Shown: positions 8,665 to 19,965, counted from the first letter of the stretch. The stretch: DNA of 64,000 nucleotides from Aquiluna sp. KACHI24 (GCF_025997915.1 NZ_AP026677.1:1395349-1459348); one strand, 5' to 3'. Program-made: numbers and translations. Notes: generated by a model from the sequence alone, not told the origin.

Positions 8665-9243
8665 CTATTTGTAGACGCCAAGTACACGAATTGGGAACCG
8701 CAGATACTCAGCTTTCCAACTCAAGTTGGGGTTTCTCCAAGCCAAGTCGTCGGCCAACTCCGCAAGTGAGGCCCAGAAGAAGATGTTGATTAGGTCCACG
8801 CTGAGATAGCTGATTGTGTCGCCGGGGAAGGCTTTGCCCAAGAACCTTCGAAGTAGCGGTGGCACGTCTCCAACCCCGTGCTCGTGCAGCTGACTTCTCA
8901 CCTCGAGCTCGATTTCCCTCGCTCTTCTGGGGTTCCAAGGGACGCCAGGGTTTGGGAAGTGAAGCATCTCGCTGAGGGTCAATGCTTCTCGGTATCGAAC
9001 ATTTTCTAGCGCATCGAAAAGTGGGATGAAGCGGTCTACCTCGTAACCGGCTTTACGAAGATCGAGGATGTCCGGGTAGGCGAAGAATCTGTAGAAAGGA
9101 ACGTGTGGCCTGACCGGTTGATATGGGGCTGATGTGAAACTAGCGAGTAGCGGATCGATACCTACCGCCGATGCACCCCAGGTATTGAAGGCCTCATCGG
9201 GATATGGGATCGAATCCAAATCCTCGTACTTTTTGCTCACCAA
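8665..9243 (-). CDS. Hypothetical soluble protein
   Basis: A 192-residue protein, starting at TTG 9243 or at the adjacent GTG 9240. There is no signal peptide and no clear membrane segment. It is rich in aromatic and charged residues, with a Pro-rich first half (PYPDEAF, PVRPHVPFY) and a helical second half. It lies upstream of and co-directional with the giant surface-protein gene (83-base gap) and downstream of purA. I do not recognise the family and see no catalytic motif. Its position allows a link to the surface protein, but nothing in the sequence proves it. Confidence 0.55.
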   Translation of the reverse strand: MVSKKYEDLDSIPYPDEAFNTWGASAVGIDPLLASFTSAPYQPVRPHVPFYRFFAYPDILDLRKAGYEVDRFIPLFDALENVRYREALTLSEMLHFPNPGVPWNPRRAREIELEVRSQLHEHGVGDVPPLLRRFLGKAFPGDTISYLSVDLINIFFWASLAELADDLAWRNPNLSWKAEYLRFPIRVLGVYK

Positions 9244-9291
9244 GTAATTCTCATCACCTCGGCAAAAAAAGCAATCCGAGTTTGCTGTGAC

Positions 9292-10632
<1,341 letters not shown>

Positions 10633-11289
10633 CTAACTAAAAACATGCTGCATAACCCAAGTGTGCATAGTTATTGCAGCTGCCGCGGAGGCGTTGATTG
10701 ATCGGGTAGAACCAAACTGGGTGATCTCCAAAACCACATCGGCGGCATCAAGCGCAGCCTGAGATAGGCCTGGACCCTCCTGACCAAATAGAAACACGCA
10801 GTGCTTGGGTAGTTCGTAGTTCTCTAGCTGTTTGCAACCTGGGACATTATCAATCGCAATAATCGGCAGCTTGCTACCGTCAGGACCTGCGGTCTTTGCC
10901 CACGAAATCAAGTCTTCGATCTGTGGTAGGTGAGTGACATGTTGATAGCGGTCGGTCACCATCGCTCCGCGACGGTTCCAGCGCTTGTTGCCCACGATTT
11001 GAACACCTTGGGCTAGAAAGGCATTGGCTGTTCTCACAATTGAGCCGATGTTTAGATCGTGTTGCCAGTTCTCGATGGCAACAAAATACGGGTGCCGTTT
11101 GGAGTCAAGGTCTGCAACGATCGCTTCCATGGACCAGTAGCGATACTGATCAACCACATTTCTGGTGTCACCCTCGGCCAATAACTCAGGATCGAACTTC
11201 GAAAAGTTGGGATCCTTGCTGGCATCGCCCTGATAGGGCCCGACTCCCCAGGTGGACTGCTCGGTTGGTCGCTCTGTGTCTTCACTCAC
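10633..11289 (-). CDS. SpoU/TrmH family RNA 2'-O-methyltransferase
   Basis: A 218-residue SPOUT-class methyltransferase. It shows the three TrmH-family motifs: N-x-GSIVRTA near residue 83, a LFGQEGPGLS cofactor loop near 170, and STRSINASAAAA near 195 in the trefoil knot. Such enzymes methylate ribose 2'-OH in tRNA or rRNA using S-adenosylmethionine; the target nucleotide cannot be told from sequence. An extra N-terminal arm of about 70 residues precedes the knot domain. It is co-directional with purA (54-base gap) and divergent from the HAD hydrolase. Confidence 0.85.
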   Translation of the reverse strand: MSEDTERPTEQSTWGVGPYQGDASKDPNFSKFDPELLAEGDTRNVVDQYRYWSMEAIVADLDSKRHPYFVAIENWQHDLNIGSIVRTANAFLAQGVQIVGNKRWNRRGAMVTDRYQHVTHLPQIEDLISWAKTAGPDGSKLPIIAIDNVPGCKQLENYELPKHCVFLFGQEGPGLSQAALDAADVVLEITQFGSTRSINASAAAAITMHTWVMQHVFS

Positions 11290-11319
11290 GGGCTAAAGCC
11301 TAAAGCTAGGCTAGGCAAC

Positions 11320-12090
11320 ATGGTCGATCGTTCACACATCAATAACTGGCTAACCGACATGGATGGGGTGCTTTGGCACGAGGGTAAGCCGATCTCAGGG
11401 GCTCCAGAGCTAATCAAGAAGTGGACCGATCAGGGAACCAAGTTTTTAGTTCTAACCAACAACTCGATCTACACCCCGCGAGATCTAGCAGCCAGGCTGC
11501 AAGCCGGTGGCTTGGATATTCCGGAGGAGCGCATCTACACCTCTGCATTGGCAACCGCAGACTTTATAAAGTCACAGTTGCCAGGGGGTAAGGCATTCGT
11601 AATTGGCGAGGCTGGGCTAACCACCGCAATGCATGAAATTGGTTACGTCATGACTGAGGTGAACCCGGATTACGTCGTTTTGGGAGAGACCAGAAACCTA
11701 AGCTTCGACGCCCTAACCAAGGCCGTTCGACTGATCAACAAGGGTGCGAGGTTTATCGCAACGAACCCAGATGTGACCGGGCCGTCTAATGAAGGTCCGA
11801 TTCCAGCAACCGGTTCGGTCGCAGCCCTTATCACCGCCGCCACCGGAAAGACCCCGTACATCGTTGGCAAACCAAACCCGATGATGTTTAGAAGCGCTAT
11901 GCGCAAGATTGATGTCCACTCCAAGGACACTGCGATGATCGGTGACCGCATGGACACCGATGTGGTTGCCGGCATTGAAGCCGGACTTCACACCATTTTG
12001 GTTAGAACGGGGATTTCAGATGATGCCGAGATTGCCCGTTACCCATTCAGACCAACTGAGATTCTGGCTTCGGTAGCTGATCTGGTCTAG
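11320..12090 (+). CDS. HAD-IIA family sugar/nucleotide phosphatase (NagD-like)
   Basis: A 256-residue HAD hydrolase of subclass IIA. The nucleophile motif DMDGVLW lies at residues 13-19 (Asp13 nucleophile, Asp15 acid/base), followed by the conserved LTNNS motif (about 46-50), a Lys in VGKPNP and the acidic motif GDRMDTDV near 207. Family members dephosphorylate small phosphorylated metabolites such as nucleotides, sugar phosphates or 2-phosphoglycolate. The exact substrate is not evident. It is monocistronic, divergent from the methyltransferase. Confidence 0.85.
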   Translation: MVDRSHINNWLTDMDGVLWHEGKPISGAPELIKKWTDQGTKFLVLTNNSIYTPRDLAARLQAGGLDIPEERIYTSALATADFIKSQLPGGKAFVIGEAGLTTAMHEIGYVMTEVNPDYVVLGETRNLSFDALTKAVRLINKGARFIATNPDVTGPSNEGPIPATGSVAALITAATGKTPYIVGKPNPMMFRSAMRKIDVHSKDTAMIGDRMDTDVVAGIEAGLHTILVRTGISDDAEIARYPFRPTEILASVADLV

Positions 12091-12113
12091 CCAGGCTCTG
12101 TGCCCCGGGTGTG

Positions 12114-13319
12114 CTAAACGTTGAGCTCTTTGAGGTGCTTGCTGGTTGAGACGAAAACCGCAGCAATACAAACACCGACTGCTAAGACCGTGTAAACACC
12201 CTTGACACCAAAGGCGTCGACGGCATTTCCAACCGCAACCATTGAGATCAATGGTCCGGCGTTCCAAATCGTCATCTCGAGCGCAAACACGCGACCGCGC
12301 TTATTTGCAGGGATCCTAGTCTGAATCACTGTATTCAAAAGCGGCAGCAGTGGGCCCCAAGCAAGGCCCAGCAGGAAGAAGAAGGTGACCAGCACCCACT
12401 GCTCTGGAAGCTGGCTCATCGGAAGCATCGAAAGCCCAATTCCGATGATGGCAATTCGCAAAATGTTGGCGTAGCTGATGCGCTTGTGGATTTGCTCAAA
12501 CCCAAGCGATCCGACCACCGAAGCTGCTGCGGCCGCGGAAACCGCAATCCCGAGCCCCTCTGGGTCGTTTAGGGCGTTGTAATAGGCGGGGAGAATCACC
12601 ATTTCAGTTGGCAAATAGATGACTGCCAAGGTCATGATGGTGACCATCATCATCAGAACCGGTTTGTTGGAAAACAGGATCACAAAGCCCTGAATGGCAA
12701 ATTTGAAGAAGCTTCCCGAGTCGCTTTCATCTTTTTCCTCGTGCTGCTCAGTGACTCGAATCATGAAGGCGGAGATTGCTGAGATAAGACCGAAGGCGGC
12801 AACCACCAAGAAGGTGTTGGAGATGCCGATCCAGGCGATACAAAAAGTTGACAGCGCAGGACCGACGGCAAAGCCTGCGGCAAAAAGGCCCTCGTGAATC
12901 GAGTTGGCGCGGTCCAGTGTCATGTTGGCCGGTCCAGCGACATCAGGAACCAGGGACTTCCTGGCCGTGCTACCACCGGGAGCAGTCAGCGCGCGAAGAA
13001 TGCCAATAGCAATTAGGGCAGGCAGGGTCAGCTGCCACAGCCAGCTCACCAAAGGAATTAGAAGTGAGACGAATACTGTGAGCAGCTCAGCCAATACGGC
13101 GATGTTTCTTCGGCCAAACCGGTCAATGATCGAACCAATCACTGGCGCCATCAAAAGTCCTGGAATTGCGGTGGCGGCCACTACCAAGCCTGCGCTCGCG
13201 GCATTGCCTGTGATCTCGAGAGCAATCCACGGGACAGCAATAAAGACCATTGAGCCCGAGATCACACTCGCAACATTGGCGAACTGAGAGAAAACAAATG
13301 GCGCGAGTCTGCGCTTCAC
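12114..13319 (-). CDS. MFS transporter
   Basis: A major facilitator superfamily protein of about 400 residues with about 12 membrane segments and the inter-helix motif DRFGRRN in the first half. It resembles the EntS/MFS_3 exporter type. The frame can be extended to ATG/TTG-type starts up to 13343, overlapping pyrE, but GTG 13319 is preceded by AGAGG five bases upstream, so that start is preferred. Substrate unknown. It follows pyrE in the same direction and is probably co-transcribed. Confidence 0.8.
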   Translation of the reverse strand: MKRRLAPFVFSQFANVASVISGSMVFIAVPWIALEITGNAASAGLVVAATAIPGLLMAPVIGSIIDRFGRRNIAVLAELLTVFVSLLIPLVSWLWQLTLPALIAIGILRALTAPGGSTARKSLVPDVAGPANMTLDRANSIHEGLFAAGFAVGPALSTFCIAWIGISNTFLVVAAFGLISAISAFMIRVTEQHEEKDESDSGSFFKFAIQGFVILFSNKPVLMMMVTIMTLAVIYLPTEMVILPAYYNALNDPEGLGIAVSAAAAASVVGSLGFEQIHKRISYANILRIAIIGIGLSMLPMSQLPEQWVLVTFFFLLGLAWGPLLPLLNTVIQTRIPANKRGRVFALEMTIWNAGPLISMVAVGNAVDAFGVKGVYTVLAVGVCIAAVFVSTSKHLKELNV

Positions 13320-13329
13320 GAAAACCTCT

Positions 13330-13893
13330 TTAGCTAAGGCCAAGATCCTCGAGGGTGATGGCCGTCAAATAAGGATAACCCGCAGCCTCAATCGCCTCTT
13401 TGGCTCCGGTGTTCCTATCAACAACTGTTGCAACTGCAACCACAATCGCCCCAGCCGCCTTAAGTGCCTCAGCAGCCGTTAGCGGCGATCCGCCGGTGGT
13501 TGAAGTGTCCTCCAGCACAACCACACGTTTACCGTCAACCGAAGGTCCTTCAACCTGGCGGCCCATGCCGTGAGCCTTGGCTTGCTTGCGAACAACGAAT
13601 GCATCGAGCGCGATGCCCTGGCCGGCGGCCTGGTGCAAAAGCGCGGTGGCAACCGGATCGGCACCCATGGTCAAACCACCAACCGCATCGATGGCTTTGA
13701 TTCCGTTATCGGCCAGAAGCTTCAGCATTACCTTCCCAATAAGCGGTGCTGCCTCGTGGTGCAGGGTGGCCCTGCGCAGATCCACGTAGTAGTCAGCCTC
13801 TAATCCCGAGGACAGGGTCACCCTGCCGTGAACGACAGCCAGTTCTTTGATCAGTTCGACTAGACGTGGTTTCTCAGGGGCGGTGAAAGTCAT
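13330..13893 (-). CDS. pyrE: Orotate phosphoribosyltransferase
   Basis: A 187-residue PyrE that transfers the phosphoribosyl group of PRPP to orotate, giving OMP in pyrimidine synthesis. The PRPP-binding loop VVVLEDTSTTGG lies at residues 124-135, and the catalytic VRKQAKAHG loop begins near residue 101. Length is normal. It diverges from xth (15-base gap between starts), so the two share a very short promoter region and may be transcribed leaderless or nearly so. Confidence 0.95.
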   Translation of the reverse strand: MTFTAPEKPRLVELIKELAVVHGRVTLSSGLEADYYVDLRRATLHHEAAPLIGKVMLKLLADNGIKAIDAVGGLTMGADPVATALLHQAAGQGIALDAFVVRKQAKAHGMGRQVEGPSVDGKRVVVLEDTSTTGGSPLTAAEALKAAGAIVVAVATVVDRNTGAKEAIEAAGYPYLTAITLEDLGLS

Positions 13894-13908
13894 GGTTAGA
13901 GTTTAGGG

Positions 13909-14688
13909 ATGAAACTTGCCACCTGGAATGTCAACTCAATTAGGGCCAGATCACCCAGAGTCATCGACTTTCTCAACCGCACCCAGGTGGATGTATTGGG
14001 CATGCAGGAAATCAAATGCAAGCCTGAGCAATTTCCGATAGCTGAGTTCGAAGCGATTGGCTACAAAGTCATCGCCCACGGCTTGAACCAGTGGAACGGT
14101 GTTGCTTTCGCTTACAAACCGGATCTTGAGCCCGAGGATGTTGAGTTTGAGTTTTCCTCGCAACCAAGTTTCAAGGATGTGGTTGAGGCAAGAGCTCTGG
14201 GGGCAACCTTTGCTGGCGTAAGAATCTGGTCACTCTACGTGCCACACGGAAGAGGTCTTGAAGATCCGCACATGGAATACAAGCTTGAATTCTTGGATCG
14301 CCTGGCCGCACAATCTGCAGAGCAGCTAGACATGAATCCCGATCTGGAAATGTGCCTTATGGGAGATTTCAACATAGCTCCGCTGGACTCAGACGTCTAT
14401 GACGTCCACATGTTTGAAACCCACATATCTGAGCCCGAGCGCCAGGCTTTTGAGGCCTTCGAGCAGATCGGTTTTAGTGACATAGTTCGAGAGTTGGTGC
14501 CCAATCAATACACCTACTGGGATTACAAAGACCTTTGCTTCCCAAAGAACAACGGCATGCGGATCGATTTCGCTCTCACCTCGCCAGCGCTAACAGAGCG
14601 CGTGGTTGGAGCGGGCATCGAGCGCGATGAACGTAAGGGTGAGGGCCCCAGCGATCACGTTCCTGTGATTATCGAGCTTTCCGACTGA
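13909..14688 (+). CDS. xth: Exodeoxyribonuclease III
   Basis: A 259-residue metal-dependent AP endonuclease/3' exonuclease for base-excision repair. It begins MKLATWNVNSIRAR, with the metal ligand Glu34 in GMQEIK, GDFNIAP near residue 150, and the terminal SDHVPV active-site motif. Its 3' end overlaps by 20 bases the convergent AlkD-like repair gene, placing two DNA-repair genes tail to tail. Confidence 0.94.
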   Translation: MKLATWNVNSIRARSPRVIDFLNRTQVDVLGMQEIKCKPEQFPIAEFEAIGYKVIAHGLNQWNGVAFAYKPDLEPEDVEFEFSSQPSFKDVVEARALGATFAGVRIWSLYVPHGRGLEDPHMEYKLEFLDRLAAQSAEQLDMNPDLEMCLMGDFNIAPLDSDVYDVHMFETHISEPERQAFEAFEQIGFSDIVRELVPNQYTYWDYKDLCFPKNNGMRIDFALTSPALTERVVGAGIERDERKGEGPSDHVPVIIELSD

Positions 14689-15394
14689 GCCAGTCTGCTC
14701 GTTCGGACGGCGACAGCTTTTCAATTGCGTATCGAAGTGCCGTTCTCGGCATGGTCGCAGCGTGGATCTCTAAAAACTCTCGCAGCGGGGTGAGCTCACG
14801 TTTACCAACCTCGCGCATTGCCCAACCGACCGCCTTGTGAATTAGATCGTGCTTGTGATTCACCAGAGCCGTGCAGGTAGCGATAGTTGGCTCAAAGTCA
14901 TACTCGGCAATCATCGGGAAGGTGAGGATGATGGCCGATCGTTGAACCCATAGATTTTCGCTTTTAGTTCTTGACATGACCCTTTCAGTTCGCTGCGGAT
15001 CACCTAGCAAAAACCTTCCAAAACGATTCGCCGAGACGTCAACCAGATCCCAGCTGTTTACCGCACCAAGTTCATACAGTGAGAGGTAATAGTCGTAGAG
15101 CTCAGCTCGAAGTTCAGGTTTTTTGGCTCTCTCAAATTGCTTGGTGAGAATCACCAAACCGCAGAGCCGTTCCTCGTGATACTCGGAGCGGAACAGTTGG
15201 TCTAGATCAGCCCTTACGAGATTGAAGTGATTGGCGGCCACCGACCTGATCTGCGGGACCATTGGTCCTAGAAACTTGTCACCCTCGCCATAGCCACCGG
15301 GCTCGGTTTTATAGAACCACTCCAGCTCTTCGACCCTGCGAGGGTTGGCATACTGCCTAAGCTCTCGACGAAGTTCAGCTAACTCTGAGCTCAT
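14669..15394 (-). CDS. DNA alkylation repair protein, AlkD-like
   Basis: A 241-residue, all-helical protein of the AlkD (HEAT-like repeat) family, whose members excise or bind N3/N7-alkylated purines. Typical features are the YKTEPGGYGEGD segment near residue 30, the ELGAVNSWDLVD segment near 130 with its Trp-Asp pair, and the Lys-rich KHDLIHKAVGWAMREVGKR helix near 195. The ATG overlaps the stop of the upstream ion-channel gene (ATGA), suggesting one transcript. It is convergent with xth. Confidence 0.87.
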   Translation of the reverse strand: MSSELAELRRELRQYANPRRVEELEWFYKTEPGGYGEGDKFLGPMVPQIRSVAANHFNLVRADLDQLFRSEYHEERLCGLVILTKQFERAKKPELRAELYDYYLSLYELGAVNSWDLVDVSANRFGRFLLGDPQRTERVMSRTKSENLWVQRSAIILTFPMIAEYDFEPTIATCTALVNHKHDLIHKAVGWAMREVGKRELTPLREFLEIHAATMPRTALRYAIEKLSPSERADWLSRKAR

Positions 15395-17346
15395 CCGACT
15401 ACGACGACTAGGCCATCTCCAGGTCTAGGGGTGAACATCGAGTTCTTCGCAGGGTTCAGCCTCGCACCATTTGCCGAGTCACCTGCGGTGAGGTTTGCAT
15501 GACGATAACCAATTGCTGATTCGCCCATGGCTGCAGCATTGGCAACCAGCTGGGCATAGCTAATTTCCTTGCCCAAGGTCGCATATAGCTCAATTGGCAC
15601 GACACTAATCGAAGCTCCTTCGGCGTCGAACAGGTCATCCAACACAACGCCCAAGCTCGGGTTCTCAGACAGTTGAGCAATCGCGAGCGCCGCTAGGTTG
15701 TCGCTGACAACTAGGTCATCAACCGCTGCCACTCGAGCAATCTCGGCCTTGCGACCATCCAGGATTTCAGCCACCAGACGAGTTGGCTCAACTCCATTGC
15801 CATCAGCTTCAAATAGCTGGTTCAGCTGCAGCATGGTGAGCATGGTTTGAGCGTCTGCTTCGGCTTCGCTGATTGCGTTGCGGTAGCCAAGCACAATGAT
15901 CTCGTCATAGTGCTTGGCCGATGCTGCAGCAGTTAGATCGGCAATATCACCCGAAACAGAGGCTGCAGTCACCTTCACATTCGCACCAAAGTCGAGGTCT
16001 TTGAGCTGCTCAGGATCAACCAGTTTCTTTTGAGCCACGATGTGGACGGTGGAGTTCTTCGGCAGGAACGCGGCAAGTTCACCGATCACTGAGCGGCCCA
16101 TCTCAGACCAGCCAATCACCAAGAGGTGCTCAGGCTTAGCCGCTGGTTTAGCGGTCTTCTTAGGCTTGCCAACCAGTTCAGGTTGGACACCGGTGTAGAC
16201 GACCTTGTCATCATCCTGCGCAATGGCAATCAGCTGGGTGCCCTTGGCCAGCTTGGTCTTGGCTGGTGGGTTTAGGTCCACTTCACCATCGACTTTACGA
16301 ATACCAATTACCGAAGCCGCATTGAAGGACAACAGGGCGTCACCATAGGTCTTGCCCTCCAGGGCTGGCACATCGGTGAAGTAGATCTCATCGCCCTCGA
16401 AATCAAGCAGGTCGAGCATCACTGCCGCCAGACCTGGTTGGCGTGATGCCTGGGCCGTCACTCTTGCGATTACCTCGTGGGAGCGAACCGGGATTACCTG
16501 GCCTTTGGTCGAGGTAATCAAAGCCTTCGCGGTGTCCTTGTCATCCAGCTCAGCGATGATCTTGAGATTTGGGTTGGTGTTGATCGACTTGATAGCAAGC
16601 ACGGTCGAGACCACTGTGGCATCGCCTGCAGCATCAGCATCCAAGACAATGACCGACTTGGCAGCACCGAGATTGGTGCGCTTAAGATCAGTTGGGTTAG
16701 TCGGGTCACCGGTTCTGGTAACGACCCTGAGCTTGCCCAGATCTTCGACTCTCGACTCAATCTCATCTTCCATGAAGTCACGCTCGTGACTGGAGAAAAT
16801 AACTACGAGAGGTTTGCGCACGTTCTGGTTTGCAATCGCAAGTTCCTCAAGGATTGGGAAAATGCGGTTTGACCAACCAAGAATCAGCGTGTGGCCAGAA
16901 TCGATAACTGGGCTGCGACCCTTGCGCAATCTAGCGAAAGTACGCTGAATTGCACCGACTACATAACCGATAACGCTGGCAGTCAGTGCGGTGGTGGTGG
17001 CCCAGTAAAGGATTGCGATGATGCGATCGCCCCAGGTTGGTTCACCACCTAAGGACAAAATCTTCGTGAATGAGGTCCAGAACAGATCAAACAGAGTTAG
17101 GTTCTCTGGATCCGCGGCCTGAGTTAGCAGCGGCACGCTCGCGACGAAAGCGCGAACCCCGACCATGATTAGGGCGATGATCATCATCAGGATCAGGACG
17201 TAGAAAACGAACATCCCGCCCTGGGCAATTGAGTTGTCAAAGTTATAGCGAAGCTTGGCCCACAGCCCAACCTTCTGAACCTTTGGAGCCTCTGGTTCCC
17301 CCTGAGCTCCCTGACCGAACGACCGCGTTGTCTTATTCACTGGCAT
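15391..17346 (-). CDS. CASTOR/POLLUX-like ion channel with RCK domains
   Basis: The preferred start is ATG 17346 (MPVNKTTR), giving about 651 residues; an in-frame start at 17394 would add a non-conserved Cys/Phe-rich leader. The N-terminal membrane part has two strong helices around residues 45-70 and 110-140 with a short pore-like loop (LSLGGEPTWGD), followed by two tandem RCK/TrkA-N-like Rossmann domains (LILGWSNRIFPILEEL near residue 155; LLVIGWSEMGRSVIGEL near 405). Plant homologues are nuclear cation channels; the bacterial members are little studied and probably conduct cations. The pore loop lacks a TVGYG-type filter. Confidence 0.82.
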   Translation of the reverse strand: MPVNKTTRSFGQGAQGEPEAPKVQKVGLWAKLRYNFDNSIAQGGMFVFYVLILMMIIALIMVGVRAFVASVPLLTQAADPENLTLFDLFWTSFTKILSLGGEPTWGDRIIAILYWATTTALTASVIGYVVGAIQRTFARLRKGRSPVIDSGHTLILGWSNRIFPILEELAIANQNVRKPLVVIFSSHERDFMEDEIESRVEDLGKLRVVTRTGDPTNPTDLKRTNLGAAKSVIVLDADAAGDATVVSTVLAIKSINTNPNLKIIAELDDKDTAKALITSTKGQVIPVRSHEVIARVTAQASRQPGLAAVMLDLLDFEGDEIYFTDVPALEGKTYGDALLSFNAASVIGIRKVDGEVDLNPPAKTKLAKGTQLIAIAQDDDKVVYTGVQPELVGKPKKTAKPAAKPEHLLVIGWSEMGRSVIGELAAFLPKNSTVHIVAQKKLVDPEQLKDLDFGANVKVTAASVSGDIADLTAAASAKHYDEIIVLGYRNAISEAEADAQTMLTMLQLNQLFEADGNGVEPTRLVAEILDGRKAEIARVAAVDDLVVSDNLAALAIAQLSENPSLGVVLDDLFDAEGASISVVPIELYATLGKEISYAQLVANAAAMGESAIGYRHANLTAGDSANGARLNPAKNSMFTPRPGDGLVVVVG

Positions 17347-17410
17347 GTGCGGCAGTTTAGTGATTGGGGCAGGTTGAAAGAAGCACCGCCTCAAAAAGAT
17401 TCTTTTTTGA

Positions 17411-19546
17411 CTACTGCTGAACCTTTAATTCCAGGGTCTCCTGCGACTGCGCGACTTCAACAGTCACAAAGCTTCCATCTACCACAGCACCTGCCAACAG
17501 CAAGTTAGCCAATCGATCCTCAACCTCACGCTGAATCAACCTGCGTAGCGGCCTGGCCCCGTAAACCGGGTCATAGCCGTGCTCTGCCAACCACAGCCTC
17601 GCAGCCGGGGTGACACCGAGAGTGATCCGCTTTTGCTCCAGCCTTGTAGTGAGGCGGTCGATGTTTAGATCAACAATCGAACCGAGTTCCTCCTTGCTCA
17701 GAGCATCGAATATCACTACATCATCGAGACGGTTCAAAAACTCAGGCTTGAAACTGGCCCTGACGGTGTCCATTACTAGCTGGCGCTTTTCTTGGTCGCT
17801 GAGGTCTTGATCAATCAAGAACTGAGAGCCAAGGTTTGAGGTCAAGATCAGAATTACGTTTTTGAAGTCAACGGTTCTGCCCTGACCATCGGTTAGTCGA
17901 CCATCATCCAAGACCTGCAGCAGAATGTCGAAGACCTCCGGGTGGGCTTTCTCAATCTCGTCCAAAAGCACGATTGAGTATGGGCGTCGTCTGACCGCTT
18001 CGGTCAGCTGACCGCCCTCTTCGTAGCCGATGTATCCCGGAGGAGCACCTACCAACCTTGAAACACTGTGCTTCTCTGAGTACTCAGACATGTCAATGCG
18101 AACGATTGACTTCTCATCATCAAATAAGAACGCTGCCAAACTCTTGGCAAGCTCAGTCTTTCCAACACCGGTTGGTCCCAAGAACATGAACGAACCAGTA
18201 GGTCGATCTGGATCTGAGATGCCGGCCTTGGTTCGACGAACCGCATCACTTACTGCCTTCACGGCAGCCTTCTGGCCAATCAGTCGCTTGCCAAGTTCAA
18301 GCTCAAGGTGAAGCAGCTTCTCGCTCTCCCCAGCTAGCAACCTGCCGGTTGGGACACCGGTCCAGGCGGAGACCACCGCGGCAATTTCATCCTCGGTTAC
18401 CTGCTCACCGACCATGCGCTCGGTGGTTTCGGTGTTCTGGGTCTCGGCAGCCTTGAGCTCTTTTTCAAGCTGCGGGATCTCGCCGTAGAGGAGCTTGGAT
18501 GCGAGTTCTAGGTTCGCCTCGCGCTGGGCTTTCTCGGCTTGAATTCTTAGGGAGTCGAGTTTGGTCTTGATCTCACCGATCTTGTTTAGCTCAGCCCGCT
18601 CTTTCTCCCAACGCTGGTTTAGCTCGTTCAAACGTTCTTGCTTGAGAGCGAGGTCTTCTTGCAGCTTCTCAAGACGCTGCTTGGAGGCGTCGTCCTTTTC
18701 TTTCTTCAGAGCAAGCTCTTCGAGTTTTAGCCGGTCAACCTGTCGGCGCAGCTCATCAATTTCAACCGGAGCCGAATCGATCTCCATGCGAAGTCGCGAA
18801 GCCGCCTCGTCAACCAGATCGATTGCCTTATCTGGCAATTGTCGACCAGAGATGTAGCGGGAGGAGAGCTGGGCGGCGGCGACCAGGGCCGAATCGGCGA
18901 TGGTCACCTTGTGGTGAGCCTCGTAGCGCTCTTTCAAACCGCGCAGGATTGCAACGGTGTCCTCGACGCTTGGCTCGCCAACATAAACCTGTTGGAATCT
19001 GCGCTCCAGGGCAGAGTCTTTTTCGATTCGCTCCCGGTACTCGTCCAAAGTGGTGGCACCAATCAGACGCAGCTCGCCTCGGGCAAGCATCGGCTTGAGC
19101 ATGTTGGATGCATCCATTGATCCATCAGCCGCTCCGGCACCAACAAGGGTGTGAAGCTCATCGATGAAAGTGATTACTTGACCCTGGGCATCTTGAATTT
19201 CTTTCAAGACCGCCTTGAGTCGCTCTTCAAACTCACCGCGAAACTTTGATCCGGCGACCATGGCACCGAGGTCAAGACTGATTAGGGTCTTGCCCTTGAG
19301 GCTCTCAGGCACATCGCCAGCAACGATTCGTTGGGCTAGGCCCTCGACGACCGCTGTCTTACCGACACCGGGTTCACCAATAAGTACTGGGTTGTTCTTG
19401 GTTCGACGTGAAAGCACCTGGCTCACTCGTCTAATCTCAGCATCGCGCCCGATAACCGGGTCTAGCTTGCCCGCTCTAGCGACCGCGGTTAGGTCAATTC
19501 CAAACTGTTCTAGAGCAGACTTTTGCTCTTGGTTCTCTGGCTGCAT
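17411..19546 (-). CDS. clpB: ClpB disaggregase lacking the N-terminal domain
   Basis: A 711-residue Hsp100 ATPase that extracts polypeptides from aggregates together with DnaK/DnaJ/GrpE. NBD1 has Walker A GEPGVGKT (residues 57-64) and Walker B FIDELH; a long coiled-coil middle domain spans about 265-385; NBD2 has GPTGVGKT near 460 and a sensor-2 GARPLRR near 670. Typical ClpB has about 850-870 residues; here the roughly 145-residue N-domain is absent, and the protein begins just ahead of NBD1. The ATG directly follows the hspR stop (last gene of the heat-shock operon). Confidence 0.95.
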   Translation of the reverse strand: MQPENQEQKSALEQFGIDLTAVARAGKLDPVIGRDAEIRRVSQVLSRRTKNNPVLIGEPGVGKTAVVEGLAQRIVAGDVPESLKGKTLISLDLGAMVAGSKFRGEFEERLKAVLKEIQDAQGQVITFIDELHTLVGAGAADGSMDASNMLKPMLARGELRLIGATTLDEYRERIEKDSALERRFQQVYVGEPSVEDTVAILRGLKERYEAHHKVTIADSALVAAAQLSSRYISGRQLPDKAIDLVDEAASRLRMEIDSAPVEIDELRRQVDRLKLEELALKKEKDDASKQRLEKLQEDLALKQERLNELNQRWEKERAELNKIGEIKTKLDSLRIQAEKAQREANLELASKLLYGEIPQLEKELKAAETQNTETTERMVGEQVTEDEIAAVVSAWTGVPTGRLLAGESEKLLHLELELGKRLIGQKAAVKAVSDAVRRTKAGISDPDRPTGSFMFLGPTGVGKTELAKSLAAFLFDDEKSIVRIDMSEYSEKHSVSRLVGAPPGYIGYEEGGQLTEAVRRRPYSIVLLDEIEKAHPEVFDILLQVLDDGRLTDGQGRTVDFKNVILILTSNLGSQFLIDQDLSDQEKRQLVMDTVRASFKPEFLNRLDDVVIFDALSKEELGSIVDLNIDRLTTRLEQKRITLGVTPAARLWLAEHGYDPVYGARPLRRLIQREVEDRLANLLLAGAVVDGSFVTVEVAQSQETLELKVQQ

Positions 19547-19957
19547 TTAGCGCCTCCTCCATAACACCACCGAACCACTTCGCTCTGGTCGTTGTCCGGG
19601 GCTGAGTCTTATGACTCCCTGTTCTCCAGCGGCAAACACTCGGTTTCCTGGCTGGTTCATGACTTGGTTAGCAAGCTCGCGCTCAAGGTCTCTGACTCGG
19701 GCCCTTAGCTCGAGGTTCTCATCGACCAGCGAGAGCACTCGCTTGATGCCCTCGAGAGATACCCCCTCTTGGCTCAAGCGGGCAATCTCTCGAAGCTTTG
19801 CGACATCTTGCATGGTGTAGCGACGGGATTTACCCATGGTTCTAGTCGGGCATACCAACCCCAGTCGGTCATACTGCCGCAGGGTCTGCGGATGCATGCC
19901 GGCTAGCTCGGCCGCGACCGAGATCACAAACAGCGGTGTGGTCTCGTTCAGCTCCAT
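19547..19957 (-). CDS. hspR: Heat-shock repressor HspR (MerR family)
   Basis: A 136-residue MerR-type regulator. The winged-helix part is residues 8-75 ([24 protein letters not shown]..., RRYT wing), followed by a short coiled coil. In actinobacteria HspR with DnaK as co-repressor binds HAIR inverted repeats upstream of dnaK; two such repeats occur at about 23.30 and 23.37 kb. The gene sits between dnaJ (8-base gap) and clpB (no gap), so it autoregulates the operon. The C-terminal tail after about residue 95 is basic and variable. Confidence 0.93.
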   Translation of the reverse strand: MELNETTPLFVISVAAELAGMHPQTLRQYDRLGLVCPTRTMGKSRRYTMQDVAKLREIARLSQEGVSLEGIKRVLSLVDENLELRARVRDLERELANQVMNQPGNRVFAAGEQGVIRLSPGQRPERSGSVVLWRRR

Positions 19958-19965
19958 GGCCCCTC

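Noticed and set aside
17391..17411. A/T-rich hairpin after clpB (TCAAAAAGATTCTTTTTTGA)
   Set aside because: The loop is almost absent and the stem is A/T only; too weak to call a terminator.
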